From the NCBI RefSeq assembly GCF_009758125.1, contig NZ_WRXO01000001.1:1054001-1118000 (forward strand): DNA of 64,000 nucleotides, written 5' to 3'. The notes under the pieces were generated by a model. That model did no database searches and was not told where the DNA came from. It was given only the letters and a program-made list of their open reading frames with translations. The position numbers were made by a program, and so were the translations under genes. Positions 17,254 through 26,199 of the stretch are shown in pieces (position 1 is the stretch's first letter; each line of letters begins with the position of its first letter). Origin of the DNA: Chitinophaga oryziterrae. GTDB taxonomy: Bacteria; Bacteroidota; Bacteroidia; Chitinophagales; Chitinophagaceae.

Positions 17254-18546
17254 TTAGTTTGACAGGAAAATGTAATGGGTCCCTGCCAGGATCCCCAGGG
17301 GTTCGTAACAGTTTTCGTTGCCCAGTACGGCAAGGTTCACCGGTCTGCCTCCACTGATGGACAACAGTTTGTACATCTCGCGGAAACCTTCCTTTACCTG
17401 TACCAGTCTGTTGCTGCTATCAGAAAGCCACCAGCGGCCTTCGTATTGCAGGGGTGTGATTTGCTGCAGGAGGAAAGGTCTGGGTGAGCTGAATGGCAGT
17501 ACACTGTTGTATGCGGTTTCCAGTTCAGCTACCTGCTGCCAGCCGCTAAGGCCGGAGATGGGGGGAATGGAAGCGGCGGCTGCCTGACTTTTGATGAGCG
17601 CACGCAAAGGCTGTGCGGAGGGGTAGAATACGAGTTCTGCATCCAGCATCATTCCCGGAGCGAGGTTGAGTACCATGCTCTGAGACATGACACTGAACTG
17701 TAGCACGAGCGAATATTGCTGCGTAGTGATACCGTATAGCCAGTTACGTTCAACAGTAAGCGAGTCTTCTGTTTCAGTTTGTTTACCCAATACCAGCCAG
17801 GTATCCTTAATACCAGGCTTTTCCCGCAGTTCTTCCTGGCTTTGGGTAAATCCTATATTGCTGCGCAGATCGTCTGTTAAAGCGGCTGGTTTATGCGTAT
17901 AACCGGCAATCAGCAGGTACATGCGTGCCAACAGATCGGTGAACTCATTTTGCCAGCCTTCTTTGTAAAAACTGAGATTACCTGCGTTTTTGACAAGGGT
18001 TGCCAGTCCGGGTGCTTTGGCATCTACCATTCGCCGGGCCATATCGGTGAAAAAGGAACTGTCTTTTTCCGGGATGCCTACAATGCCGTTGCGTACGATA
18101 TCTTTGATCCAGAGGAGTAGTTCGGACAGTCCGTCTTCTACGCTCTGTTCGCGGGCCTGTTGCCTTTTAGCCTGAGCGGCTTCATTAACAGCCGGTTTTT
18201 TATCTGTAGCCGTATTTTTTATTTCTCTTTTGGAGATCCATTCGCTTACCCAGTCCGGCGCTTCAGTAGTAGTAAAATCAGCGGCGTTCCGGGCAAAGAG
18301 TATCAGTAAGCCGATACCGTGTTTACAGGGAAATTTGCGGCTGGGGCAACTACATTTAAAGGCCATTCCGGCCAGGTCTACCTGGGTACGGTAAGGTTTA
18401 CTGCCGCTGCCCTGGCATTCGCCCCAGAGGGCTTGTTCGTTGGCGCCTTTGGTCACCCATTTGGAAGGACTGCTTAATTCCCTGCCTGCTTTGCGGGATG
18501 CATCGTCAGGCGCCAGTGCCATTACTTGTTCTTCTGTCAGTTGCAA
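17254..18546 (-). CDS. SWIM zinc-finger protein, first gene of MoxR/VWA operon
   Basis: 430 residues. The SWIM motif Cys65-x-Cys67-x6-Cys74-x-His76 (CSCPSRKFPCKHG) is complete, so zinc binding is expected. SWIM domains bind DNA or protein partners. The segment after residue 100 is basic and Ala/Gln-rich (KRQQAREQS), followed by a helical region with EDGLSELLLWIKDIVRNG, and the C-terminal 150 residues look beta-rich. It heads the operon, diverges from the permease gene at 18719, and is the probable target-recognition component. That last point is an inference from domain type. Confidence 0.88.
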   Translation of the reverse strand: MQLTEEQVMALAPDDASRKAGRELSSPSKWVTKGANEQALWGECQGSGSKPYRTQVDLAGMAFKCSCPSRKFPCKHGIGLLILFARNAADFTTTEAPDWVSEWISKREIKNTATDKKPAVNEAAQAKRQQAREQSVEDGLSELLLWIKDIVRNGIVGIPEKDSSFFTDMARRMVDAKAPGLATLVKNAGNLSFYKEGWQNEFTDLLARMYLLIAGYTHKPAALTDDLRSNIGFTQSQEELREKPGIKDTWLVLGKQTETEDSLTVERNWLYGITTQQYSLVLQFSVMSQSMVLNLAPGMMLDAELVFYPSAQPLRALIKSQAAAASIPPISGLSGWQQVAELETAYNSVLPFSSPRPFLLQQITPLQYEGRWWLSDSSNRLVQVKEGFREMYKLLSISGGRPVNLAVLGNENCYEPLGILAGTHYIFLSN

Positions 18547-18718
18547 AGGATGTTTTTTTAAATTCGTCTTTTAAAGTAATACAAAATTCCAAAAGTGAAC
18601 ACCGGACGTATCAAAAGCGGACATTTACAATATTACGCCTTATTATAAGGTGTTGATAATTAAATCAATATAAACTGGCACTTTCTTGGGGAACCAGGAA
18701 TTATTAATTTAAGGGTGT

Positions 18719-21130
18719 ATGTTCAAAAACTACTTTAAGATCGCTGTCAGGAATCTTTGGAATAATAAGGTTTTTTCTGCCATTAATATACTGGGTCTTG
18801 CCATTGGGTTAGCTATCTGTTTACTGATCGCTTTATTTGTGACGGATGAACTGGGATATGATAAATATAATGAGAAGGCCGATCGCATTTACCGGGTGAA
18901 TGCAGACTTCCTGGTGAACGGGAGCACTTTTAAAGAAAGGCTGTCCCCTGCACAACTGGGTGCTACGCTGGTGAATGATTATCCGCAGATAGAGAATTCC
19001 GTGCGTATGATAGATTTTGGGGATATGCTGATAAAGAAAGGGGAGCAGACACTGGTAGAGCATAATACCGCCTTTGCAGATTCCTCGCTGTTTGATGTAT
19101 TCACATTATCCCTGATTACCGGTAATCCCAAAACAGCGCTGACGCTGGCTAATACAATGGTGATATCGGAAAGTATGGCAAAAAAATACTTTAACACCAC
19201 TGATGCTTTAGGCAAAACATTATTGGTGGATAACATCAATACTTATACGATTTCCGGCGTAATGAAAGATATGCCTGCCAATTCGCATATACATCTGAAT
19301 TTTATCAGGGCAATGGCAGGTAATAACGAAAGCCGGGATGATCACTGGATGTCTGATAACTTTACTACCTACATTTTAGTAAAACCCGGTACAGATGAAG
19401 CCATGTTGAATACTTATCTGAAGCAGGTAACAAAAAAATATATGGAACCTGCGCTGATGAAAATGACAGGTAGCAGTATCAGTGATATAGAGAAGAAAGG
19501 CGGTCATTTTGGTTATAATGTGATCCCTGTAACAAAGATTCATTTATTCTCCACACTGACCAGTGAAATAGAGCCTTCCGGTAATATACAGTATGTGTAC
19601 AGTTTTATTGTGATTGCCATCATCATATTGCTGATTGCCTGTGTTAATTTCATGAATCTTTCTACTGCCCGTTCTGCCGGCAGGTCTAAGGAAGTAGGGG
19701 TACGTAAAGTATTAGGTTCTCAACGTTCGAATCTTATCTCACAGTTCCTGGTAGAATCTGTATTAACGAGTTTTATAGCATTGGTATTAGCCATTCTGAT
19801 GGCCGCTGTCTTATTGCCTTTTCTGAATGAATTATCCGGAAAGCAACTGATGTTGGACATTTTTGCAGCCAACCGGATGTTGGTATCCCTGGTACTTACA
19901 GCCATAGTGGTGGGGTTACTGGCTGGCAGTTATCCTGCATTTTTCCTCTCTTCCTTTGAACCGGTAAAGGTGCTGAAAGGAAAGATTGCTACAGGTTTTA
20001 AAGGAGGATGGTTGAGAAATAGTTTAGTAGTGTTTCAGTTTGCCACGGCGGTTATATTGATAGTAGGTACACTGGTGATCTATAGTCAGTTGAATTATAT
20101 CAGGAATAAAAAACTGGGTTATAAAAGAGAACAGGTGCTGGTGTTGGGGAATACTGCTTCTTTGTGGACCCATGCACAGACATTTAAAGAGGAGATCTTA
20201 CATATACCCGGAGTGGAAGCTGTTACGATGGCAGGATCTATGCCTACTTCTACCAGCTTAAATACCGGGATATTTTCTAAAGATGCAGCCGCGAGCGAAG
20301 GGCAGGTGTTAGGTTTAACGCAATGGAGCGTAGATGCGGATTATATACCAACACTGGGTATGGAGATGGCAAAGGGAAGGAATTTTTCCCCGAAGCTGTC
20401 TACGGATTCGCAGACGGTTATCATTAATGAAACGGCCGCCCGTCTGTTGGGCTTTACCAAAGACCCGTTAAATAAGGTATTGTATAATGGGGGGAATCCA
20501 TTTAATGTGATAGGAGTGGTAAAGGATTTTAATGCAGGATCTTTGAGAAGTAAGATCCCGCCGGTAGTGTTTCAGTTAACGGAAACAAGGGACCGTATGG
20601 CATTGAGGATTACTGCTGATAAGATTTCTTCTGTTATTCCGCAGATCGAAAAGGCTTATCATGGAATGGATAAGATGGCTGGCCAGCCTTTTATATATTT
20701 CTTCCTGGATGATGACTTTAACCGCCTGTATAATGCGGAACAACGTACGGGTAAGCTGTTTTTATCCTTTGCTTTTTTTGCTATTCTGATTGCCTGTCTG
20801 GGATTATTCGGACTGGTAACTTATGCAGCAGAGCAGCGTACCAAGGAAATAGGGATCCGTAAAGTACTGGGTTCATCTATCACTGGCATTGTAACACTGT
20901 TATCAAAAGACTTTTTAAAGCTCGTAGGTATAGCCCTTATAATAGGTTCTCCGCTGGCATGGTTTATTATGAACCGCTGGTTAGAAGATTTTGCTTACCG
21001 GATCAATATTAGCTGGTGGGTATTTGCGATGGCTGCATGCTGCGCTATTGCCATCACGCTGATCACTGTTAGTTTCCAGACGATCAAAGCAGCACTGGCC
21101 AACCCGGTAAGGAGTTTGAAATCTGAATAA
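18719..21130 (+). CDS. FtsX/MacB-type ABC transporter permease
   Basis: 803 residues. The N-terminus MFKNYFKIAVRNLWNNK, then a hydrophobic helix, is the standard start of the large Bacteroidota FtsX permeases. A periplasmic MacB-like domain (residues about 45-270) is followed by FtsX membrane helices (about 285-415), a second N-terminal-like hydrophobic segment (430-455), a second periplasmic domain, and a final FtsX set with the hallmark EQRTKEIGIRKVLGSS. The matching first-repeat motif is GRSKEVGVRKVLGSQ. Such permeases pair with a LolD-like ATPase, but none is adjacent. The likely role is lipoprotein or peptide export, or envelope stress signalling. Confidence 0.93.
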   Translation: MFKNYFKIAVRNLWNNKVFSAINILGLAIGLAICLLIALFVTDELGYDKYNEKADRIYRVNADFLVNGSTFKERLSPAQLGATLVNDYPQIENSVRMIDFGDMLIKKGEQTLVEHNTAFADSSLFDVFTLSLITGNPKTALTLANTMVISESMAKKYFNTTDALGKTLLVDNINTYTISGVMKDMPANSHIHLNFIRAMAGNNESRDDHWMSDNFTTYILVKPGTDEAMLNTYLKQVTKKYMEPALMKMTGSSISDIEKKGGHFGYNVIPVTKIHLFSTLTSEIEPSGNIQYVYSFIVIAIIILLIACVNFMNLSTARSAGRSKEVGVRKVLGSQRSNLISQFLVESVLTSFIALVLAILMAAVLLPFLNELSGKQLMLDIFAANRMLVSLVLTAIVVGLLAGSYPAFFLSSFEPVKVLKGKIATGFKGGWLRNSLVVFQFATAVILIVGTLVIYSQLNYIRNKKLGYKREQVLVLGNTASLWTHAQTFKEEILHIPGVEAVTMAGSMPTSTSLNTGIFSKDAAASEGQVLGLTQWSVDADYIPTLGMEMAKGRNFSPKLSTDSQTVIINETAARLLGFTKDPLNKVLYNGGNPFNVIGVVKDFNAGSLRSKIPPVVFQLTETRDRMALRITADKISSVIPQIEKAYHGMDKMAGQPFIYFFLDDDFNRLYNAEQRTGKLFLSFAFFAILIACLGLFGLVTYAAEQRTKEIGIRKVLGSSITGIVTLLSKDFLKLVGIALIIGSPLAWFIMNRWLEDFAYRINISWWVFAMAACCAIAITLITVSFQTIKAALANPVRSLKSE

Positions 21131-21132
21131 GA

Positions 21133-21822
21133 TCATCCGTTTTTTATTAACCCTCTCAACTTTTCTTCATCTAAGATCCTGATGTTCTTTCCGGAAACAT
21201 CCAGGATCTTTTGCGTGATGAGTTCATTGGTTAATTTAAACAGTGTTTCGTAGGTGGTGCCTGCGTAGGAGGCGATATCCTGGCGCGTTAAGGTGCTGTT
21301 TATTTCCCCTTTATCATTTAAACCGAAGATCGCTGCTATTTTAAGGATAGCTTCTGCTATGCGGCTTTTTACATCCATGTGTACCATATTACGCATCCCT
21401 CTTTCTGCTTCCTGTAAGTCATTGGCATAATAGAGCATGAGCTGGTAGGTAAGTTCGTTGTTTACTTTCAAGGTAGTTCTGAGAAATTCCGGTGTAACGA
21501 AACAGGCTGTTACATTTTCCAGGGCAGTGGCGGAAACGGGATAGTGCTGATTGGCAGCCAGTGCCCGGTGACCGAGCACATCTCCTGCGGCGGCGAATTT
21601 TACGATAAGATCCTTATCTGCTCCCCATTGTTTATGCACTTTTACTTTACCTGTGTGCAGGAAGTAAAAACCAGTAACCGGATCTCCTTCTTTAAAGATC
21701 AGTTGTCCTTTTTTTATGGTCAGCAGTTTAGCGTTTGTACTGATGGCGGTAAACCACTCCGGCAGGCTGTACCGGCATAAAAAACAATCGCCATGGTTAT
21801 AGGTCATATATTGTTTATGCAA
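21133..21822 (-). CDS. Crp/Fnr family transcriptional regulator
   Basis: 229 residues; a second ATG at 21807 is an equally good start. The cyclic-nucleotide-binding fold is visible (KGQLIFKEGDPVTGFYFLHTG, AAGDVLGHRAL), but the arginine and glutamate that bind cAMP are not obvious. The N-terminal CFLCRYSLPEW contains a CxxC pair seen in some Bacteroidota Fnr-like proteins; redox sensing is possible but unproven. The C-terminal winged helix is RQDIASYAGTTYETLFKLTNELITQKIL. It is divergent from the ClC gene, and a 26-bp region with 9-bp inverted arms lies between them. Confidence 0.92.
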   Translation of the reverse strand: MHKQYMTYNHGDCFLCRYSLPEWFTAISTNAKLLTIKKGQLIFKEGDPVTGFYFLHTGKVKVHKQWGADKDLIVKFAAAGDVLGHRALAANQHYPVSATALENVTACFVTPEFLRTTLKVNNELTYQLMLYYANDLQEAERGMRNMVHMDVKSRIAEAILKIAAIFGLNDKGEINSTLTRQDIASYAGTTYETLFKLTNELITQKILDVSGKNIRILDEEKLRGLIKNG

Positions 21823-21848
21823 TGTTTAATGGTGCAAAATTATAAAAT

Positions 21849-21882
21849 TTTGATGAAAAGTATTGTTTATGTAATACTTTTG
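21849..21882 (+). promoter_or_regulatory. ClC promoter with overlapping palindromic operator
   Basis: TTTG (21849-21852), 22 bp, TACTTTTG (21875-21882) fits the Bacteroidota promoter pattern. Overlapping it, AAAAGTATT (21856-21864) and AATACTTTT (21873-21881) form a perfect 9-bp inverted repeat around an 8-bp spacer. A site covering the -7 element would repress transcription when bound. The divergent Crp/Fnr protein is the obvious candidate ligand. Confidence 0.6.
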
Positions 21883-21898
21883 TGAAAAATAGTTATTC

Positions 21899-23551
21899 AT
21901 GTCAGTTCCAATTGCGCCGTCGCTAGATATTAATATAGAACCGTCTCCGGTTGTTTCAAAAAGAGTGTTGTTCTTGAGTTTGCAGGCTATTGTAAATGCG
22001 ATCGTGATCGGTTTTGTGGCTAAAGGGCTGGTAGCCTTAATCAACCTGATCACTAATTTATCCTTTTACGGCAAGTTTTCATTTGGGGAAGCGAGTCCTG
22101 TCCATAATACCCTGGGTTTATTTGTGATTATAGTACCGGTGATAGGTGGTTTGATCGTAGGAGTGATGGCCCGGCTGGGTTCTTCAGCCATCCGCGGGCA
22201 TGGTATACCGGAGGCGATGGAGCAGGTGTTGACGAATGACAGTAAGATCAAGCCGATCATTACCTGGCTGAAACCCTTATCTGCCGCTTTTGCAATAGGG
22301 ACCGGTGGTCCGTTTGGGGCAGAAGGACCTATTATTGCTACGGGTGGGGCATTGGGATCCCTGGCCGGGCAGATCATGCATATTACGCCCAATGAAAGGA
22401 AGATCATGCTTACTGCAGGAGCAACCGCTGGTATGGCAGCTATTTTTGGTACGCCAATAGCAGCCGTATTGCTGGCAATAGAATTATTGTTGTTTGAGTT
22501 TTCGCCGAGGTCTATTATTCCGGTGGCGCTGGCTTGTGCGACTGGTACCGCCATGCATTTTATGTTGTTTGGTACGGATCCCGTTTTTGCGATGCCGGCC
22601 ATTCCGGCAGCAGGTTCACAGGCCATGTTGTGGTATGTTTTGCTGGGAGTGGTAATAGGTGTGATAGCTGCGTTTATTTCCAAGAGTATTTATTTTATTG
22701 AAGACCTGTTCGAGCATCTGCCCTTTCACTGGATGTGGTGGCCGGCCATTGGAGCAGTAGCAGTGGGTGTTACCGGGTATTTTGCACCTTATACATTAGG
22801 CGTTGGGTATAGTAATATTTCTTCTTTGCTGAGTGGGAATCTATCTCTTCAGATAGTACTGGGGTTATGTGTACTGAAATTTATTTCCTGGTCCGTTTCT
22901 TTGGGAAGTGGTACTTCGGGTGGTACACTGGCGCCTTTGCTGACTATCGGCGGAGCAACCGGTGTAGGTTTGGGAATGCTGGTGTTAACGATTTTCCCTC
23001 ATAGTGATATTAACCTTCCTACCTGTGCATTGATAGGTATGGCAGCTATGTTTGCCGGTGCAGCCAGGGCTTTATTAACAGCGATCGTATTTGCTTTTGA
23101 GACCACTATGCAGCCGCATGGGTTGTTACCTTTACTTGGTGCGTGTACAGCTTCTTATTTTGTCTCTTTCTTTCTGATGAAGAGCAGTATTATGACAGAG
23201 AAGATCCAGCGGCGCGGGGTAGCTACTCCGGATGTATATGGGCCGGATGTATTGCAGGGAATAAATGCGGAAGACGCAATGGATAAGTCGATTACCGTGG
23301 AAGGAATACCAGAAGCGTATGTGCATCCCGACAGTAAGCTGAGTGTAGCAATTGCATTGATGGACAAGTATAATACCGATTATTTACCAGTGATGGATGA
23401 TGGTAAAGTAGTTGGTGTATTAACAGCACGGCTGGTACTGGCGGCCTATGGCAAAAAACACAGGGCGAACGAAGATTACCAGCGTGCTATATCTGTGAAG
23501 AGAAGTGGATATAAACTGATCGTGAAAGGAAAGAGATTACTGAAGAGGTAG
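21899..23551 (+). CDS. ClC-type chloride channel/antiporter with C-terminal CBS region
   Basis: 550 residues with about ten membrane segments. ClC selectivity motifs are present: RGHGIPEAM (GSGIP equivalent, near 100-104), GPFGAEGPII (GREGP equivalent, with the gating Glu at 142), and SGTSGGTLAP (third motif). Retention of the gating glutamate is compatible with an H+/Cl- exchanger. Residues about 440-530 form a CBS region (DAMDKSITV, DYLPVMDDGKVVGVLTAR) that may sense nucleotides. It sits divergent to a Crp/Fnr regulator with a shared control region. Confidence 0.93.
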   Translation: MSVPIAPSLDINIEPSPVVSKRVLFLSLQAIVNAIVIGFVAKGLVALINLITNLSFYGKFSFGEASPVHNTLGLFVIIVPVIGGLIVGVMARLGSSAIRGHGIPEAMEQVLTNDSKIKPIITWLKPLSAAFAIGTGGPFGAEGPIIATGGALGSLAGQIMHITPNERKIMLTAGATAGMAAIFGTPIAAVLLAIELLLFEFSPRSIIPVALACATGTAMHFMLFGTDPVFAMPAIPAAGSQAMLWYVLLGVVIGVIAAFISKSIYFIEDLFEHLPFHWMWWPAIGAVAVGVTGYFAPYTLGVGYSNISSLLSGNLSLQIVLGLCVLKFISWSVSLGSGTSGGTLAPLLTIGGATGVGLGMLVLTIFPHSDINLPTCALIGMAAMFAGAARALLTAIVFAFETTMQPHGLLPLLGACTASYFVSFFLMKSSIMTEKIQRRGVATPDVYGPDVLQGINAEDAMDKSITVEGIPEAYVHPDSKLSVAIALMDKYNTDYLPVMDDGKVVGVLTARLVLAAYGKKHRANEDYQRAISVKRSGYKLIVKGKRLLKR

Positions 23552-23630
23552 TAATCTAAACAACTAGTATACTTATTTTAACAAATTCATTAAAAAAGAA
23601 ATATTATCTTCAACGATATTTTATTGTTGA

Positions 23631-25352
23631 ATGGTATTTAAGAATAAATTACCTGTAAGCTATTTACTCTTCACAGGAAGGGGGAGAATTAACCGATTGA
23701 CGTACTGGACTGTATCTGTGTTTATCTGGACGTCTTTTTACATACTTTTCAACCTTCTTGAATTTGTAGCAGGCTACAGCGCCACCTGGGCCATTTACCC
23801 CATTTTAGGCTGGTCTTTACTGGCAACTGCCATCAAAAGATTGCATGACAGCAACAGGTCCGGCCATTGCTTATGGCTGGTCCTGATCCCTGTTGCGGGA
23901 CCTTTGATCCTTATTTTTTTACTGGGTTTTAAGAAGGGAAGTGTATTGCCTAACCGTTATGGTGTAGTGCCTGGTTCTGCACCGGATTATTTTAAGAATC
24001 CGCAGGTAGAGACGATCGTGAATGACGTTACTCAACTGAATCCCATCACTGTTTCAAAGGTAGTTATTCCCGCCAGTATCGGGGAGCTGGGAAGTATTAT
24101 TAAGGATACTTCCGGCGCTATTGCTATTGGGGGTGGCCGGTTTAGTATGGGCGGGCAAACAGCCAGTCCGGGTTGTACGCATGTGGATATGCGGAAGCTG
24201 AACAGGATTATCGCATTCTCTGCACAGGACAAGACCATTAAAGTAGAGGCGGGGATACGCTGGTGCGATATACAGCAATATGTAGATCCGCATAACCTGA
24301 GTGTGAAGATCATGCAGACCTACGCCAACTTTACGGTGGGAGGATCATTGAGTGTGAATTGTCATGGCAGGTATATTGGATTAGGGGCGCTGATCTTATC
24401 TGTAAAGTCCCTGGAAGTAATTTTAGCCGATGGGCAGCTGGTGAAGACTTCAGCAACAGAAAAGCCGGAGTTGTTCTTTGCCTGTGTGGGTTGTTATAAT
24501 GCGGTGGCCGTAATCGCTGCTGTTGAACTGGAGCTGGAAGAGAATGTTGCGGTGAAGCGGGAATTCAGGAAAATGAAGAGAAGTAAGTATAAAGATTTCT
24601 TCATTGAACATATCCGGGATAATAAGGATGTTGTTTTTCATAACGGCGATCTTTATCCGCCTTATTATAAGAATGCGAGAGCGGTCAGCTGGATAAAAAC
24701 AACGGAGAAGCCTACCGTAAAAACCCGTTTGATGCCTTTGTCTGCTGCTTATCCTATTGAAAGATATTTTATCAGCGCGTTTAGTAAGAGCAAATTTGGA
24801 AAGTGGCGGAGAGAGTATATCATCGATCCTGTTTTATATCTCAGTAAAAAGATTCACTGGCGGAATTATGAAGCCGGGTACGATGTAGCAGAATTGGAGC
24901 CCGCATCCAGGGCAGAGAGCACTTATGTGTTGCAGGAATACTTTATCCCCGTACGGCATTTTGATGCCTTCTCTGATCTGATGGCAGAGATTTTTATCAG
25001 GCATAATGTGAATACACTGAATGTATCTGTTCGCCATGCGGCGGCTGATAGTGGCTCTTTGATGGCCTGGGCCAGGGAAGAAGTGTTTGCGTTCGTGGTA
25101 TGGTACAAGCAGTACACGAATGAAGTGGAGAAAAGTAAAGTAGGGGTGTGGACGAGAGAGCTGATTAATGCAGCTATCGCTTTTAACGGCGCTTATTATC
25201 TGCCTTACCAGGCGCATGCTACTAAGGAGCAATTCCATCTTGCCTATCCGGATGCTAAAAAATTATTTGACATAAAAGCTAAACTGGATCCCGGTTTTAA
25301 ATTCAGAAATATACTTTGGGATACTTACTATAAAAAAAATAAATCCATATGA
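23631..25352 (+). CDS. DUF805 membrane domain fused to FAD-binding oxidoreductase
   Basis: 573 residues. Residues 1-115 are a DUF805 membrane domain: FTGRGRINRLTYW, two to three membrane helices, AIKRLHDSNRSGHCLW, and the closing NRYG. Residues about 125-573 are a VAO/PCMH-type FAD-binding oxidoreductase: IAIGGGRFSMGGQTA binds the FAD pyrophosphate, then KTIKVEAGIRW and TVGGSLSVNCHGRY. The C-terminal substrate domain ends in LDPGFKFRNILW. The nearest relatives by motif are lactone and alditol oxidases; the substrate is unknown. The fusion is unusual. Its last four bases overlap the methyltransferase start (ATGA). Confidence 0.88.
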   Translation: MVFKNKLPVSYLLFTGRGRINRLTYWTVSVFIWTSFYILFNLLEFVAGYSATWAIYPILGWSLLATAIKRLHDSNRSGHCLWLVLIPVAGPLILIFLLGFKKGSVLPNRYGVVPGSAPDYFKNPQVETIVNDVTQLNPITVSKVVIPASIGELGSIIKDTSGAIAIGGGRFSMGGQTASPGCTHVDMRKLNRIIAFSAQDKTIKVEAGIRWCDIQQYVDPHNLSVKIMQTYANFTVGGSLSVNCHGRYIGLGALILSVKSLEVILADGQLVKTSATEKPELFFACVGCYNAVAVIAAVELELEENVAVKREFRKMKRSKYKDFFIEHIRDNKDVVFHNGDLYPPYYKNARAVSWIKTTEKPTVKTRLMPLSAAYPIERYFISAFSKSKFGKWRREYIIDPVLYLSKKIHWRNYEAGYDVAELEPASRAESTYVLQEYFIPVRHFDAFSDLMAEIFIRHNVNTLNVSVRHAAADSGSLMAWAREEVFAFVVWYKQYTNEVEKSKVGVWTRELINAAIAFNGAYYLPYQAHATKEQFHLAYPDAKKLFDIKAKLDPGFKFRNILWDTYYKKNKSI

Positions 25353-26197
25353 ATTCCGAATTCAAAGCTGTTTACTCAGATACCCAATGGAGTGATGATT
25401 TTTACCGCTTTTTACAGGTAATTTTTCATTTATATCCTGAAGATAAATTCCATCATCTGATTGCTACTGTTTCTAAAGAAAAGGGCAATGATGAAGAGAT
25501 ATATAAGACAGTGCAGGCAGGTTTACCTAAGATAAAAACATTCCTGTCAGAACTGACGTATGCCTTACCGGCGCTGAAGAAGCAGAAGAAGGAAATGGCC
25601 AGGCAGGTATTGCAATTGCTGGGAGATAAGACAAAGATAGATGGTTACCTGGAGATAGGTTCTACCGGCAGATATATCAGTGAATTAAGGAAACATATTT
25701 CATTGAGCGGACAGATTTATCTGACCAATGATATTGTAACAGATTATTCACTGGCAGATATTATGGAGAGAGGTCAGATCGCAAAAATAGGTACATTTTT
25801 CCCACTGGATTACCAGCCTGTCAGTGCTGCGCAGATTCCGGATGAAAGCGTAGACCTGGTTACCTGTCATATAGGACTGCATCATTGTCCACATGATTTA
25901 CTGGATGGCTATATTAAATCTGTTAAACGTGTACTGCGTAAGGGTGGTTTGTTTATCATGCGTGATCATGACGTGAAAACTCCTGAGATGGCAACGTTTG
26001 TATCGCTGGTACATACGGTGTTTAACCTTGGGTTGAAAGTAACCTGGGAGACGGACCAATCAGAATTTAAATCTTTTAAATCTATAGATGAATGGAGTAA
26101 GATCATCAGCTCTTATGGGTTTAAAGATGCTGGTAGCAGGATTTTACAGGAGAGAGATCCTTCTGATAATACACTGGTCTCGTTTACAAAATTGTAA
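25349..26197 (+). CDS. Class I SAM-dependent methyltransferase
   Basis: 282 residues. The Rossmann-type core is recognisable: YLEIGSTGRYISEL (motif I, glycine loop partly replaced), DESVDLVTCHIGLHHCP (motif IV region) and SVKRVLRKGGLFIMRDHDV (motif V/VI). The N-terminal 90 residues are helical. The substrate cannot be inferred. Its start overlaps the stop of the FAD oxidoreductase, and the next gene follows within 3 bp, so the three proteins are probably made together and may work on one metabolite. Confidence 0.87.
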   Translation: MNSEFKAVYSDTQWSDDFYRFLQVIFHLYPEDKFHHLIATVSKEKGNDEEIYKTVQAGLPKIKTFLSELTYALPALKKQKKEMARQVLQLLGDKTKIDGYLEIGSTGRYISELRKHISLSGQIYLTNDIVTDYSLADIMERGQIAKIGTFFPLDYQPVSAAQIPDESVDLVTCHIGLHHCPHDLLDGYIKSVKRVLRKGGLFIMRDHDVKTPEMATFVSLVHTVFNLGLKVTWETDQSEFKSFKSIDEWSKIISSYGFKDAGSRILQERDPSDNTLVSFTKL

Positions 26198-26199
26198 TT

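Noticed and set aside
22066..22683. 205-codon minus-strand open frame inside the ClC gene
   Set aside because: It is an antisense shadow of the membrane-helix codons; the ClC frame carries all the conserved motifs.
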